In this document: one piece after another, positions 15,075 to 23,850 of the stretch | How positions within the stretch are numbered: the stretch's first letter is position 1 | Layout of the letters: each line of letters opens with the position of its first letter | Assembly: GCA_937983055.1 (NCBI GenBank) | Contig: CALJLA010000059.1 | Coordinates: 1 to 40,790, forward strand | Origin: an uncultured Pseudomonadota bacterium | GTDB taxonomy: Bacteria > Pseudomonadota > Gammaproteobacteria > Burkholderiales > Eutrophovitaceae | Direction: 5' to 3' | DNA: 40,790 nt | Translations under genes and position numbers: made by a program | The notes under the pieces: model-generated | Told to the model about the DNA's origin: nothing | Seen by the model: the letters and a program-made list of their open reading frames with translations, nothing else | Database searches by the model: none

Positions 15075-17753
15075 ATGGAACTGCATCCCCTGGCACATCT
15101 GCTGACGCCGTCGTCTGTGGCAGTCGTCGGCGCCAGCGAAGACCCTGCCTCCGTCGGCGCCGCGCTGGTCCGCAACCTTGCCCGTTCGTTCGCCGGCACA
15201 CTGTGGCTCGTCAATCCGAACCGCCGCCAAGTGCACGGCCGGCCAGCGCATCGATCGATTTCCGCCCTGCCGTCGGTACCCGAGCTTGCGGTGCTGGCGA
15301 CGCCTCCAGAGACCATTCCGGGGCTTATAGACGAGTGCGCCCGCCAAGGGGTGCGGGCCGCCGCCATCCTGTCGTCAGGACTGAGCACCGCTACCCGGGA
15401 AGGGCGCCGCGCGCTGCAGCAGATTTCGGCGTCGGCAGCCCGCTATCACATGCGCATACTCGGCCCCAACAGCCTTGGCGTCATGCGCCCTGCCCTTGGC
15501 CTGAACGCAACATTCGCGGCAAGCGCCGCGCGCCCCGGCAGTGTTGCGCTGGTCGCGCAGTCGGGCGCAATGGTTGCGGCGGTTCTCGACTGGGCCGATG
15601 CCGACGAAGTCGGTTTCTCGAGCGTGGTCTCGCTGGGCAACAAGCTGGATGTCGACTTTGCCGATGTACTCGATTTTCTGACACTGGATCCGGCCACCGA
15701 CAGCATAGTGCTCTACGTCGAGGGCATTCGAAACGCCAGGAAATTCATGAGCGCACTGCGCGCGGCGGCCCGTGCGAAGCCGGTGGTGGTACTGAAAGCA
15801 GGCCGCGACGAAGCCGGTTCGCGGGCCGCCGCCACTCATACCAGTTCATTGGCCGGCCGCGATGACGTAGTCGACGTGGCATTGCGACGCGCAGGCGCGG
15901 TTCGCGTCAAGAGCTTCGTGCAACTGTTTTCCGCGGCGAAATGCCTGTCCTCGCGTTACAGACCGGTTGGCAACAGGCTCGCCGTCATTACTAATGGCGG
16001 CGGCCCGGGTGTAATGGCGGCCGACCGGGCCGGCGAGACCGGCATCGAACTCGCGCAGCTGTCAGCGGCAACGCTCGAACGCCTGGATCGCACCTTGCCC
16101 CCGGCATGGTCTCGCGCCAATCCGGTGGACCTGCTAGAGGATGCCGATGAGGCCCGATACCGCGAAGCTGTCGCGGCCTGTCAGGCGGACGCCGCCGTGG
16201 ACGGGTTGCTGGTGATACTCGCGCCGCAGGCTATGACGCGCGCGGAGGACGTTGCGCGCGCCGTCGTCGAACTGTCCCGACAGGATTCAAAACCCCTCTT
16301 CGCGTGCTGGATGGGTGACCAGAGTCTGCGCAGCGCGCGTGCCGTCCTTGCCGACGCGAGGATCCCGGCATTCCGTACGCCCGAACCTGCGGTCGAGGCT
16401 TTTGCCAACGTCGCAACCTATTACCAGAATCAGCGGCTGCTGATGCAGGTGCCCGGACCGCTCGCCCACGCCGAAGCCCCGGACACCGAGGGCGCTCGTG
16501 CCCTCATTCAGGACGCACTGTCAGCAGGCCGCACGATGCTTAGTGAAGTCGAATCCAAGGCTTTGCTGGCCTGTTTTCGCATTCCGGTCGCCCCGACAGC
16601 GCTCGCCCGCTCGATCAGCGAGGCGCTTGCCGTGGCCGAACAGATCGGATTTCCCGTCGCGATGAAAGTCGCTTCCTACGACGTGCCGCACAAGCACGAG
16701 GTAGACGGCGTGCGGCTCGGCCTGAAGAACGCCGCCGAAGTACGCGTGGCGTACGACGACATCCTGGCCGCCGTGCGCCGGGCATTGCCCCAGTCGCGCA
16801 TTGAAGGCGTTTCAGTTCAGTCCATGGTGGCGCGGCAAAGAGCACGTGAAGCGCTGATCGGACTGTTCACCGACAGCCTGTTCGGGCCGGTCGTCACTTT
16901 CGGAACCGGGGGCAACGACGTCGAACTGATCGCCGACCGGGCAGTCGCGCTCCCACCGCTCAACCGCCTGCTGACCGACAACCTCGTCAACCGCTCGCGA
17001 CTGGGCAGACAGCTCGGGCGCGAACTGCCCTCTGCGGCTTTGGATGCCCTTCACGGGATCCTGATGAGGGTGTCGGAAATGGCATGCGAGCTGCCCTGGA
17101 TCCGCGAGATGGATGTGAACCCGTTGCTCATCGATGGCGCAGGCGCAATCGCTGTAGACGCCCGCGTGATCGTCGGCCCCGCAGAGGTTGCGGATGCTCG
17201 CAACCGCTATGCCCACATGGCGATCCATCCCTACCCGCACCATCTGTTACGCAGCCTTATGCTGCCCGAAGGTGTGATCGTGACCTTGCGGGCGATCCGT
17301 CCGGAGGATGCCGAGATCGAGCGCGCGTTCGTCAGCGCGCTGTCCGACGAGGCACGCTACTTTCGCTTCATCAGCGCACTCCACGAGCTGTCCGAGCGCA
17401 TGCTGGTCAGATTTACCCAGATCGATTATGACCGCGAGATGGCGTTGATCGCGGTGGTTACGCTCAACGGCCGGGAGACGCAGATCGGCGTTGCCCGATA
17501 CGCCACCAATCCGGATGGCGAAAGCTGCGAGTTCGCGATCGTCGTGGCTGACCGCTGGCAGGGCAAAGGCATTGCTACGGCTCTGATGACGGCTCTGGCG
17601 GATGCCGCACGGGAAAAGGGGCTGTTGCGCATGGAAGGCGTAGTGCTGCACAACAACGAGACCATGCTGAAACTGATGCGAAAACTCGGCTTCGGCATTG
17701 AGCCACACCAGGACGATCCTTCGTTGCGCCGGGTGATGATGCCGCTTGCGTGA
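15075..17753 (+). CDS. pat: Pat/PatZ-type protein lysine acetyltransferase (acyl-CoA synthetase-like + GNAT)
   Basis: An 892-aa four-part protein matching the Pat/YfiQ (PatZ) acetyltransferase, about the usual length (near 886 aa). Known members acetylate and inactivate acetyl-CoA synthetase. Order: CoA-binding Rossmann domain (SVAVVGASEDPASVG, about 14-110) and succinyl-CoA-ligase-like domains (LVAQSGAMVAAVLDW; THTSSLAG with a conserved His near 255). An ATP-grasp-like domain follows (about 488-708; PVAMKVASYDVPHKHEVDGV, EMDVNPLLID). The C-terminal GNAT domain (about 735-892) has acetyl-CoA motif DRWQGKGIATALM. The ATG at 15075 gives the same N-terminal spacing as I recall for E. coli PatZ; 15054 is an in-frame alternative behind a hairpin. 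It is divergent from an HDAC-family deacetylase 110 bp away (89 bp if the 15054 start is used). Confidence 0.93.
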   Translation: MELHPLAHLLTPSSVAVVGASEDPASVGAALVRNLARSFAGTLWLVNPNRRQVHGRPAHRSISALPSVPELAVLATPPETIPGLIDECARQGVRAAAILSSGLSTATREGRRALQQISASAARYHMRILGPNSLGVMRPALGLNATFAASAARPGSVALVAQSGAMVAAVLDWADADEVGFSSVVSLGNKLDVDFADVLDFLTLDPATDSIVLYVEGIRNARKFMSALRAAARAKPVVVLKAGRDEAGSRAAATHTSSLAGRDDVVDVALRRAGAVRVKSFVQLFSAAKCLSSRYRPVGNRLAVITNGGGPGVMAADRAGETGIELAQLSAATLERLDRTLPPAWSRANPVDLLEDADEARYREAVAACQADAAVDGLLVILAPQAMTRAEDVARAVVELSRQDSKPLFACWMGDQSLRSARAVLADARIPAFRTPEPAVEAFANVATYYQNQRLLMQVPGPLAHAEAPDTEGARALIQDALSAGRTMLSEVESKALLACFRIPVAPTALARSISEALAVAEQIGFPVAMKVASYDVPHKHEVDGVRLGLKNAAEVRVAYDDILAAVRRALPQSRIEGVSVQSMVARQRAREALIGLFTDSLFGPVVTFGTGGNDVELIADRAVALPPLNRLLTDNLVNRSRLGRQLGRELPSAALDALHGILMRVSEMACELPWIREMDVNPLLIDGAGAIAVDARVIVGPAEVADARNRYAHMAIHPYPHHLLRSLMLPEGVIVTLRAIRPEDAEIERAFVSALSDEARYFRFISALHELSERMLVRFTQIDYDREMALIAVVTLNGRETQIGVARYATNPDGESCEFAIVVADRWQGKGIATALMTALADAAREKGLLRMEGVVLHNNETMLKLMRKLGFGIEPHQDDPSLRRVMMPLA

Positions 17754-17850
17754 GTGCCCTGGCGCCGGGCTGTGCGGTAAACTTCCAGGCGATCGGAACT
17801 TCATGCCTGCGCCGCGGTCCGCTTCGGGTCGTCCGCGCCGAACGCCTCCA

Positions 17851-18768
17851 ATGCCCCAGACGCTTGCCCCCGTCATCGCCCAGATCGGCAGTATCATTCT
17901 GGGCAAGGAACACCAGATCCGCCTCACGCTTGCCTGTCTGCTGGCGAAAGGGCATCTGCTGATCGAGGACCTGCCGGGCGTAGGCAAAACCACGCTGTCG
18001 CATGCATTGGCCAAGACGCTTGGCCTCGATTTCCAGCGAATTCAATTCACCAGCGATCTGTTGCCGGCGGACATCCTCGGAGTCGCGGTTTTCGACCGCG
18101 ACAGCTCCACGTTCAAGTTCCATCCGGGGCCGATCTTCGCCCAGGTCATCCTGGCCGATGAAGTCAATCGCGCCACTCCGAAAGCCCAGAGCGCGCTGCT
18201 CGAAGCGATGGAGGAGCACCAGGTCACGACCGAGGGCGAAACACGGCCCCTTCCCGACCCGTTTTTCGTGATCGCGACTCAGAACCCCTCTCACCAGGTG
18301 GGTACGTTTCCGTTGCCCGAATCGCAACTCGACCGCTTCCTGATGCGTATTCACCTTGGCTATCCGAACGCAAGTGCGGAGCGTGCCCTGCTCGAAGGAC
18401 GCGAGCGTCGCGACATGATCGGCGATCTGATCCCAGCGCTCGAACCGCAGGAACTCATTGCCCTTCAGAAGCAGGTACGCAGCATTCACACCGCGCCGGC
18501 GCTGCTCGATTATGTGCAGGCCCTGCTGGCCTATACGCGGCGCGCCAGCGATTTCGTAACCGGATTGTCGCCAAGGGCCGGCCTCTACCTGGTCAACGCC
18601 GCGCGCGCTTGGGCTTTCATGGATGGGCGCCGCGAGGTCATCCCTGAGGACCTGCAGGCGGTGCTGCCAAGCGTGGTCGGCCATCGCCTTCAGCCGGTGA
18701 ATGGATTCGCGTCGCTGTCCGGAATGGACTTCACCCAGCGGCTCCTGGAGGAAGTGGCCATTCCTTGA
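17851..18768 (+). CDS. MoxR-family AAA+ ATPase
   Basis: A 305-aa MoxR ATPase, a chaperone-like AAA+ protein. Such proteins typically act with DUF58/VWA proteins in maturation of enzyme complexes or cell-envelope stress. Walker A is EDLPGVGKTTL (about 39-49), Walker B is VILADEVNRATPKAQSALLEAMEE (about 99-122, given in part), sensor 1 is VIATQNP, and the C-terminal lid holds LSPRAGLYLVNAARAWAF. The start is uncertain: ATG 17851 begins at homology (MPQTLAPVIAQIGSIILG), while an in-frame ATG at 17803 would add 16 residues; neither has a clear ribosome site. It lies 97 bp after pat and 19 bp before the DUF58 gene, the classical moxR-DUF58-transglutaminase order. Client proteins are unknown. Confidence 0.92.
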   Translation: MPQTLAPVIAQIGSIILGKEHQIRLTLACLLAKGHLLIEDLPGVGKTTLSHALAKTLGLDFQRIQFTSDLLPADILGVAVFDRDSSTFKFHPGPIFAQVILADEVNRATPKAQSALLEAMEEHQVTTEGETRPLPDPFFVIATQNPSHQVGTFPLPESQLDRFLMRIHLGYPNASAERALLEGRERRDMIGDLIPALEPQELIALQKQVRSIHTAPALLDYVQALLAYTRRASDFVTGLSPRAGLYLVNAARAWAFMDGRREVIPEDLQAVLPSVVGHRLQPVNGFASLSGMDFTQRLLEEVAIP

Positions 18769-18787
18769 GCGCGGCAGGGGTGAACAG

Positions 18788-19792
18788 ATGAATCCCGACA
18801 GCGGTGCTGCGCGCGACAGCCGCGGGCTCAATCGCTCCCTGCGCGACCGCATCGGCGAATGGATCTTTCCGACCAAAGCGCCGGAGAGAGGTCCGGTAAT
18901 ACTGTCGCAGCGCCGTGTGTACATCCTGCCCACCCGAGCCGGCCTGTTGTACGCGCTCACGCTGGTGCTGATGCTGATCGGCTCCATCAACTACAACCTG
19001 AGCCTCGGCTTCGGCCTGACTTTCCTCCTTGCCGGCACCGGCATCGTGTCGATGCTCCACACCTGGCGCAATCTCGCACATGTCGAACTGCGCGCAGGCA
19101 GGACCGAACCGGTTTTCGCCGGCGACCGCGCGCGGTTCCACGTGCTCGCCGTCAACCCCGGCCGCATCGCCCGGCTGAGCCTCGCGATCCAGTTCACCGA
19201 ATCCGACCCGGAGCAATTCGATGTCGGCCCCCGGAGCGAAACCGAAGTTCGCATCCGGGTACCTGCACCAAGACGCGGGATGCTCAGGCCCGGGCGGTTT
19301 CGTGTGGGCACGACCTTCCCGATCGGCCTGTTTTACGCCTGGGCCAACGTGCACCTCGATCTGGCATGTCTCGTCTATCCGGCACCGGAATCCGGAAACG
19401 TGCCGCTGCCCGACGTTCAGGCAGCCAGTGGACGTGGTGCGGCAACCGGGCGCGGCGATGAGGACTTCGCCGGCCTGCGCGACTACCATGCAGGCGACTC
19501 GCCGCGGCGAATCGCATGGAAATCGGTCGCCCGGGGCGAGGCCCTGGTCACCAAAGTGTTCGCCGGCTCGGTTGCCGCCGCCGAACTATGGCTCGACTTT
19601 GCCGATACGCCGCCCGCATTGGGAATCGAACAGCGGCTGTCGCGATTGACCCGCTGGGTGCTCGAGGCGCATCAGGGCGGCCTGCGTTACGGCCTGCGCC
19701 TGCCCGGCCGCCACATCGAACTCGGCGTCGGCGAAGCGCACAAGACCCGATGCCTGGAGTGCCTGGCGCTGTTCCAGCCGGGCGACAGCTGA
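18788..19792 (+). CDS. DUF58-domain membrane protein
   Basis: A 334-aa protein with two closely spaced membrane helices near residues 45-90 (AGLLYALTLVLMLIGS and GFGLTFLLAGTGIVSML). After the helices comes a beta-rich region and then the DUF58 core, with the hallmark DFAGLRDYHAGDSPRRIAWK. DUF58 is a VWA-related domain of unknown biochemical role that accompanies MoxR ATPases. The ATG at 18788 (MNPDSGAARD) is chosen; upstream in-frame codons overlap moxR and are unrelated. The stop codon overlaps the start of the transglutaminase gene (TGATG), so the two are translationally coupled. It is likely a partner or target of the upstream MoxR protein. Confidence 0.9.
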   Translation: MNPDSGAARDSRGLNRSLRDRIGEWIFPTKAPERGPVILSQRRVYILPTRAGLLYALTLVLMLIGSINYNLSLGFGLTFLLAGTGIVSMLHTWRNLAHVELRAGRTEPVFAGDRARFHVLAVNPGRIARLSLAIQFTESDPEQFDVGPRSETEVRIRVPAPRRGMLRPGRFRVGTTFPIGLFYAWANVHLDLACLVYPAPESGNVPLPDVQAASGRGAATGRGDEDFAGLRDYHAGDSPRRIAWKSVARGEALVTKVFAGSVAAAELWLDFADTPPALGIEQRLSRLTRWVLEAHQGGLRYGLRLPGRHIELGVGEAHKTRCLECLALFQPGDS

Positions 19793-21744
19793 TGCCCGCG
19801 ACCGACACACTCGACCCGAGGCGACTGGCCGCGTTGATTGCAAGCGTCGCCCTGGTCATGGCGCCCCACGCCGCCCGGGTACCCCTGTGGACGACGCTGT
19901 TTTGCGCGCTGATGCTGGCAGCGCGTTTCCTGATCGGATGGCGACGGCGCCCGCTGCCGTCCAAGACCGTGCTGATCCTGCTGGCGGCAGCCGCGATCGC
20001 CGGGGTCGCCCTGTCCTACCGCACGCTGTTCGGCCGCGATTCCGGCGTGGTGCTGCTGCTGGCCTTGGCGTCGCTGAAGCTGCTGGAAATGCGCCGCATA
20101 CGCGACGTCAATGTGGTGATCATCCTGTGCTACTTCCTGACGATCACCAATTTCTTCTACACCCAGACCATCCCGACCGCTCTGTATTCGATCGGCGTCG
20201 TGTGGATGATCACGGCGACCCTTGTGAGCCTGCAGCACGCGACCCCGGTGGGGCGCCTGCGATCGATCGCTACCACTTCCGGCGTGCTGTTGCTGCAGGC
20301 GATTCCCGTCATGCTGCTGCTGTTTCTGCTGTTCCCGCGGGTGCAGGGACCGCTGTGGGGACTGCCGCAGATTCAGCACTCGGCGCGCACCGGCCTGTCC
20401 GATTCGATGTCACCCGGTACGATTACTCAGCTGTCGCTGTCGGATGAGATCGCGTTTCGCGTGCAGTTTGAGAGCACGCCGTCCAACGTCCAGCAGCTTT
20501 ACTGGCGCGGTCCCGTCATGTGGGACTTCGACGGGCGGACCTGGCGCACATCCCAACCGGTGCGGCTGTCGGTGTGGCGCTACGAGTCGCTTGCGCCGCC
20601 GATCAACTATACCGTTACGCTTGAGCCCCACGATGATCGCTGGCTGTTCCTGATCGATTTGCCGGCAAGCCTGCCGCCCGACAGCTTCCTGACCCGCGAC
20701 TACCAGGTATTGTCGGCCCGGCCGATACGCGAACGCCGGCGCTACGACGCGCAATCGGTCATCAGCTATCGCGTAGGCGAGGAAACCCTTCGCGGCGAAC
20801 TGCAGCAGGCGCTGGTACTACCTGACGGGGTCGCCATGCGCGCGCGCGCGCTCGCGCGCCAGTGGCAGGCGGAGTCAGCCGATGCCCAGGAGGTGATCCA
20901 GCGCGCGCTCCACCACTTCGGCACCCAGGCGTTTGTCTATACGCTGGAACCACCTCCCCTGGAAAACGACCCGGTCGACCAGTTCCTGTTCGAAACGCGC
21001 GCTGGCTTTTGCGAGCATTACGCCTCGAGCTTCGCGGTCCTGATGCGCGCGGCCGGCATTCCGACGCGGATCGTGACCGGCTACCTCGGTGGCGAAATCA
21101 ACCCTGTCGACGGCTTTCTGATCGTGCGCCAGTCGGAGGCTCATGCCTGGACCGAGGTGTGGATCGATAACCAGGGTTGGGTGCGGGTCGATCCGACGGC
21201 GGCGGTGTCCCCGCTGCGCATTCAGCAGGGCATCACTTCGGCCGTACCGGAAACCGACCCCCAGCCGCTGATCCGGCGAACCCGTATCGAATGGATAAGG
21301 CAAATGCGTCATGCCTGGGATGCGGTAACCAATTCCTGGAACCAGTGGGTGCTCGGTTATACGCCCGAGCAGCAGTCCCGATTTCTGAATTCCTTCGGTC
21401 TGCCACGCATCGGCTGGGAAGAAATGGTGGTTTCGCTGATCGCCGGAACCGGCCTCGTGCTGCTCGGTTTCGGGCTGACCATGCTCATGCGCGCACGTCG
21501 GCGACAGCTAGATCCGGTACAGCGCAGCTGGACGCGTTTTGTTGACCTGATGGCCCGCCGCGGCCTGGTTCGACGACCCGCCGAGGGTCCAGTAGATTTC
21601 ACCGACCGGGCAATCGCCCGTTTTCCGGAGTTGGAGCAGAAGCTGCGCACGATTGCAGCGCTGTACATTCGACTTCGCTATGGCGAGCGCTCGGAAGCGC
21701 GCGATCTCGAAAATCTGAACCTGGAAATCAAGAAGCTCGCCTGA
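19792..21744 (+). CDS. tgpA: Transglutaminase-like membrane protein (TgpA family)
   Basis: A 650-aa inner-membrane protein. About six N-terminal helices occupy roughly residues 10-190. They are followed by a periplasmic DUF3488-type region, a transglutaminase-like core with an intact triad (Cys407 in RAGFCEHYA, His451 in SEAHAWTEV, Asp467 in RVDPTA), one helix near 550-570, and a cytoplasmic tail of the DUF4129 type ending in Lys/Glu-rich helix. TgpA of Pseudomonas aeruginosa is essential and linked to cell-wall function; its reaction is not settled. The start at 19792 overlaps the DUF58 stop. A frame further upstream overlaps DUF58 and is spurious. It is convergent with rpoS 22 bp downstream, and no terminator is evident there. 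Confidence 0.93.
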   Translation: MPATDTLDPRRLAALIASVALVMAPHAARVPLWTTLFCALMLAARFLIGWRRRPLPSKTVLILLAAAAIAGVALSYRTLFGRDSGVVLLLALASLKLLEMRRIRDVNVVIILCYFLTITNFFYTQTIPTALYSIGVVWMITATLVSLQHATPVGRLRSIATTSGVLLLQAIPVMLLLFLLFPRVQGPLWGLPQIQHSARTGLSDSMSPGTITQLSLSDEIAFRVQFESTPSNVQQLYWRGPVMWDFDGRTWRTSQPVRLSVWRYESLAPPINYTVTLEPHDDRWLFLIDLPASLPPDSFLTRDYQVLSARPIRERRRYDAQSVISYRVGEETLRGELQQALVLPDGVAMRARALARQWQAESADAQEVIQRALHHFGTQAFVYTLEPPPLENDPVDQFLFETRAGFCEHYASSFAVLMRAAGIPTRIVTGYLGGEINPVDGFLIVRQSEAHAWTEVWIDNQGWVRVDPTAAVSPLRIQQGITSAVPETDPQPLIRRTRIEWIRQMRHAWDAVTNSWNQWVLGYTPEQQSRFLNSFGLPRIGWEEMVVSLIAGTGLVLLGFGLTMLMRARRRQLDPVQRSWTRFVDLMARRGLVRRPAEGPVDFTDRAIARFPELEQKLRTIAALYIRLRYGERSEARDLENLNLEIKKLA

Positions 21745-21766
21745 ACCGAGCCCTCGCCCGCAGCCG

Positions 21767-22696
21767 CTAGAGCAACGTCTCTCGCGACATGCCGTTACGG
21801 CGCAGGATCTTGCGCAGCGAAGCCAACGCCTCGATTTGAATCTGCCGGACACGCTCACGCGTCAGGTTGAGGTTCTGCGCGAGCTGTTCCAGCGTCTGGA
21901 TCTCGGTCCCGTTCAGGCCGTAGCGCCGCTCGATGACGCTGCGATGCCGGTCGGAAAGCTGTTTGAGCCAATCCTGCACGAAACGGGCGATCTCCGCATT
22001 CTCAAGCCGTAGATCCGGTGTCGGCGTGGTCTCGTCGGCGATCGATTCCCCGACCGAGAGCATCGGATCGATTTCCAGCGGGGCATCGAGCGACGCCATG
22101 CGTTCATTCAGCGCCAAGAGCCGGCGTACCTCGGCCACGTCCCAGCCAACAAGGTGCGCGACGTCCTCGACCGAGGGTTCTCGCTCAGAATGCGTCTCCA
22201 GGTGGCGCATCGCGCGAAGCACGGTGTTAAGGTCCTTGATGACATGCACCGGCAGCCGGATTGTGCGCGACTGATACATGATTGCCCGCTCGATCGCCTG
22301 GCGAATCCACCACGTCGCATAGGTGGAAAAGCGGAACCCGCGCTCCGGGTCGAACTTTTCCAGCGCATGAATCAGACCGAGATTGCCTTCCTCGATCAGG
22401 TCGAGGAGCTGCAGCCCGCGCCCGTTGTAGTGCTTGGCGATGTTCACCACCAGGCGCAAATTGTGCTCGATCATCTTCTGGCGCGCTTCGAAGTCGCCGG
22501 CGCGCGCCAGTCTTGCGTAGTGCCGTTCCTGCTCGGCGGTCAGCAGCTCGTTCTGTCCGATATCGTTGAAGTAGAGTTGCGTTACGTCGGACAGCAGGTC
22601 TGCGCTCGGAAACTCCTCCGCCTGCGACTCGACTTCGGCCGGGGCGCTATCGTCGGCGGGCTCGTCTTCCTGGCCCTGGAGTTGCTCGTCATTCAT
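21767..22696 (-). CDS. rpoS: RNA polymerase sigma factor RpoS (stationary phase/general stress)
   Basis: A 309-aa group-2 sigma factor. It has a short acidic N-terminus, then region 1.2 (TQLYFNDIGQNELLTAEQE). Region 2 follows with core binding and -10 recognition (NLRLVVNIAKHYNGRGLQLL, EGNLGLIHALEKFD, FSTYATWWIRQAI). Region 3 is next, and region 4 carries the -35-binding helix-turn-helix (LEQLAQNLNLTRERVRQI). Length and context distinguish it from RpoD (no large non-conserved region) and RpoH. It is the last gene of surE-pcm-nlpD-rpoS, with a four-base ATGA overlap with nlpD. In other proteobacteria the main rpoS promoter lies inside nlpD; I could not assign one here. Confidence 0.97.
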   Translation of the reverse strand: MNDEQLQGQEDEPADDSAPAEVESQAEEFPSADLLSDVTQLYFNDIGQNELLTAEQERHYARLARAGDFEARQKMIEHNLRLVVNIAKHYNGRGLQLLDLIEEGNLGLIHALEKFDPERGFRFSTYATWWIRQAIERAIMYQSRTIRLPVHVIKDLNTVLRAMRHLETHSEREPSVEDVAHLVGWDVAEVRRLLALNERMASLDAPLEIDPMLSVGESIADETTPTPDLRLENAEIARFVQDWLKQLSDRHRSVIERRYGLNGTEIQTLEQLAQNLNLTRERVRQIQIEALASLRKILRRNGMSRETLL

Positions 22697-23850
22697 GAGC
22701 GCGCGTCGGTTGGCAGATACTTCATCGGGTCGGTGGGCTTGCCCAGCCGACGAATCTCGAAATGCAGACCGACGCGCTCGCTGTCGCTATTGCCCATTTC
22801 CGCGATTTTCTGCCCCTGCGCCACCGCCTGACCCTCCTTCACCAGCAGTTGGCTGTTGTGCGCATACACGCTGAGATACGTCGGGTTGTGCTTGATGATG
22901 ATAAGTTTGCCGTACCCCCGCAGTCCACTGCCGCTGTACACCACCTTGCCCGGCGCGCTGGCGACGACCGGCTGGCCGAGTGCGCCGCCGATTCCGATGC
23001 CCTTGGGGTTGGCGCCCTTGCCGAACAGGTAGATCGGCTCCGCCCTAACCGGCCACTCCCAGGTGAGGCGTTCATCAGGCAATCCTGCTACGCCGGCTGC
23101 GACTGTCTTGGGCGGTTCCGGCTGAGCAGGCGGTCCCGGCGGTGATGGTTTCGGCGGTGGCGCGGCAGCTGCCGGTTTCTCCGTGCGCCCGAGCAGCTGC
23201 GCCAGTGCCTGCTCCGAATAAGCAAGGCGTTGTGCCTTCGGCTCGTTATACAACGGCACCGCCTTTGGTGCGGCGGCCGGTGTCGGCTTTGCGCTCAGGC
23301 TGGCCGGCGGCAGAGGTACCGGCTCCGGTGCCCCGATCTCGGCGGCGCCACCGAGCGGAAACAGCCGGAGCCGCTGACCGATCTGTATGTATCCGGGGTC
23401 AGCGAGCTGATTCCACGCCGCCAGGTCGCGATAGTCCTGCCCGTAATCCAGCGCGATGCTGTAGAGCGTGTCACCCTTCTGCACCACATGGAACTCCGGC
23501 CGCCAGTCGCCCTCGCGATAGGGGCGCAATTCAGGTTGCGGCGGCGCCTTGACGACAGTGGCCGGCGCCGCGGCCACCGCGGCCGGGGCGGCGGGAGTTG
23601 CGGGCGGCGGGGCCGGCTTTGGCGGGGACGGCGCAGCGACCGGGGCGCTGGCCGCGCTTTTGTCCGCCGCTGCTGGCGAAGTCGCGGGCGCGGTGGCGGC
23701 TGTTGGCATGCTGGCGGCCGGCGATCTGGCGACGGGTGCTGGCGTGCGATCGACAATCGGGGCGGCAAACTCCGTCGAGGCACAGGCACCGATCAGCAAC
23801 GCCGCGACAGCCAGCGCTGCAGGGTCGCCGACAGGCCAGCCGGGCTTCAC
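22693..23850 (-). CDS. nlpD: NlpD-type murein-hydrolase activator lipoprotein
   Basis: A 385-aa outer-membrane-type lipoprotein. The signal peptide ends in lipobox LIGAC, so lipidation is expected at Cys23. A Pro/Ala-rich linker (about 35-105) leads to a LysM domain (about 120-165; FHVVQKGDTLYSIALDYGQD, QIGQRLRLF) that binds peptidoglycan. A second linker leads to a LytM/M23 fold (about 275-378). The LytM site is degenerate: the first zinc His/Asp motif is replaced (KGIGIGG) and HLH becomes GLHFEI. It should therefore activate an amidase and not cut peptidoglycan itself, as known for E. coli NlpD. The start is GTG at 23850, overlapping the pcm stop (GTGA); the end overlaps rpoS (ATGA). Confidence 0.94.
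   Translation of the reverse strand: MKPGWPVGDPAALAVAALLIGACASTEFAAPIVDRTPAPVARSPAASMPTAATAPATSPAAADKSAASAPVAAPSPPKPAPPPATPAAPAAVAAAPATVVKAPPQPELRPYREGDWRPEFHVVQKGDTLYSIALDYGQDYRDLAAWNQLADPGYIQIGQRLRLFPLGGAAEIGAPEPVPLPPASLSAKPTPAAAPKAVPLYNEPKAQRLAYSEQALAQLLGRTEKPAAAAPPPKPSPPGPPAQPEPPKTVAAGVAGLPDERLTWEWPVRAEPIYLFGKGANPKGIGIGGALGQPVVASAPGKVVYSGSGLRGYGKLIIIKHNPTYLSVYAHNSQLLVKEGQAVAQGQKIAEMGNSDSERVGLHFEIRRLGKPTDPMKYLPTDARS

Noticed and set aside
20837..20859. Run of alternating CG within the transglutaminase gene
   Set aside because: It encodes a plain Arg/Ala helix (MRARALARQW) and needs no further explanation in a GC-rich genome.
22740..23030. NlpD as an active peptidoglycan hydrolase
   Set aside because: The zinc-binding residues of the LytM site are missing, as in known NlpD activators.
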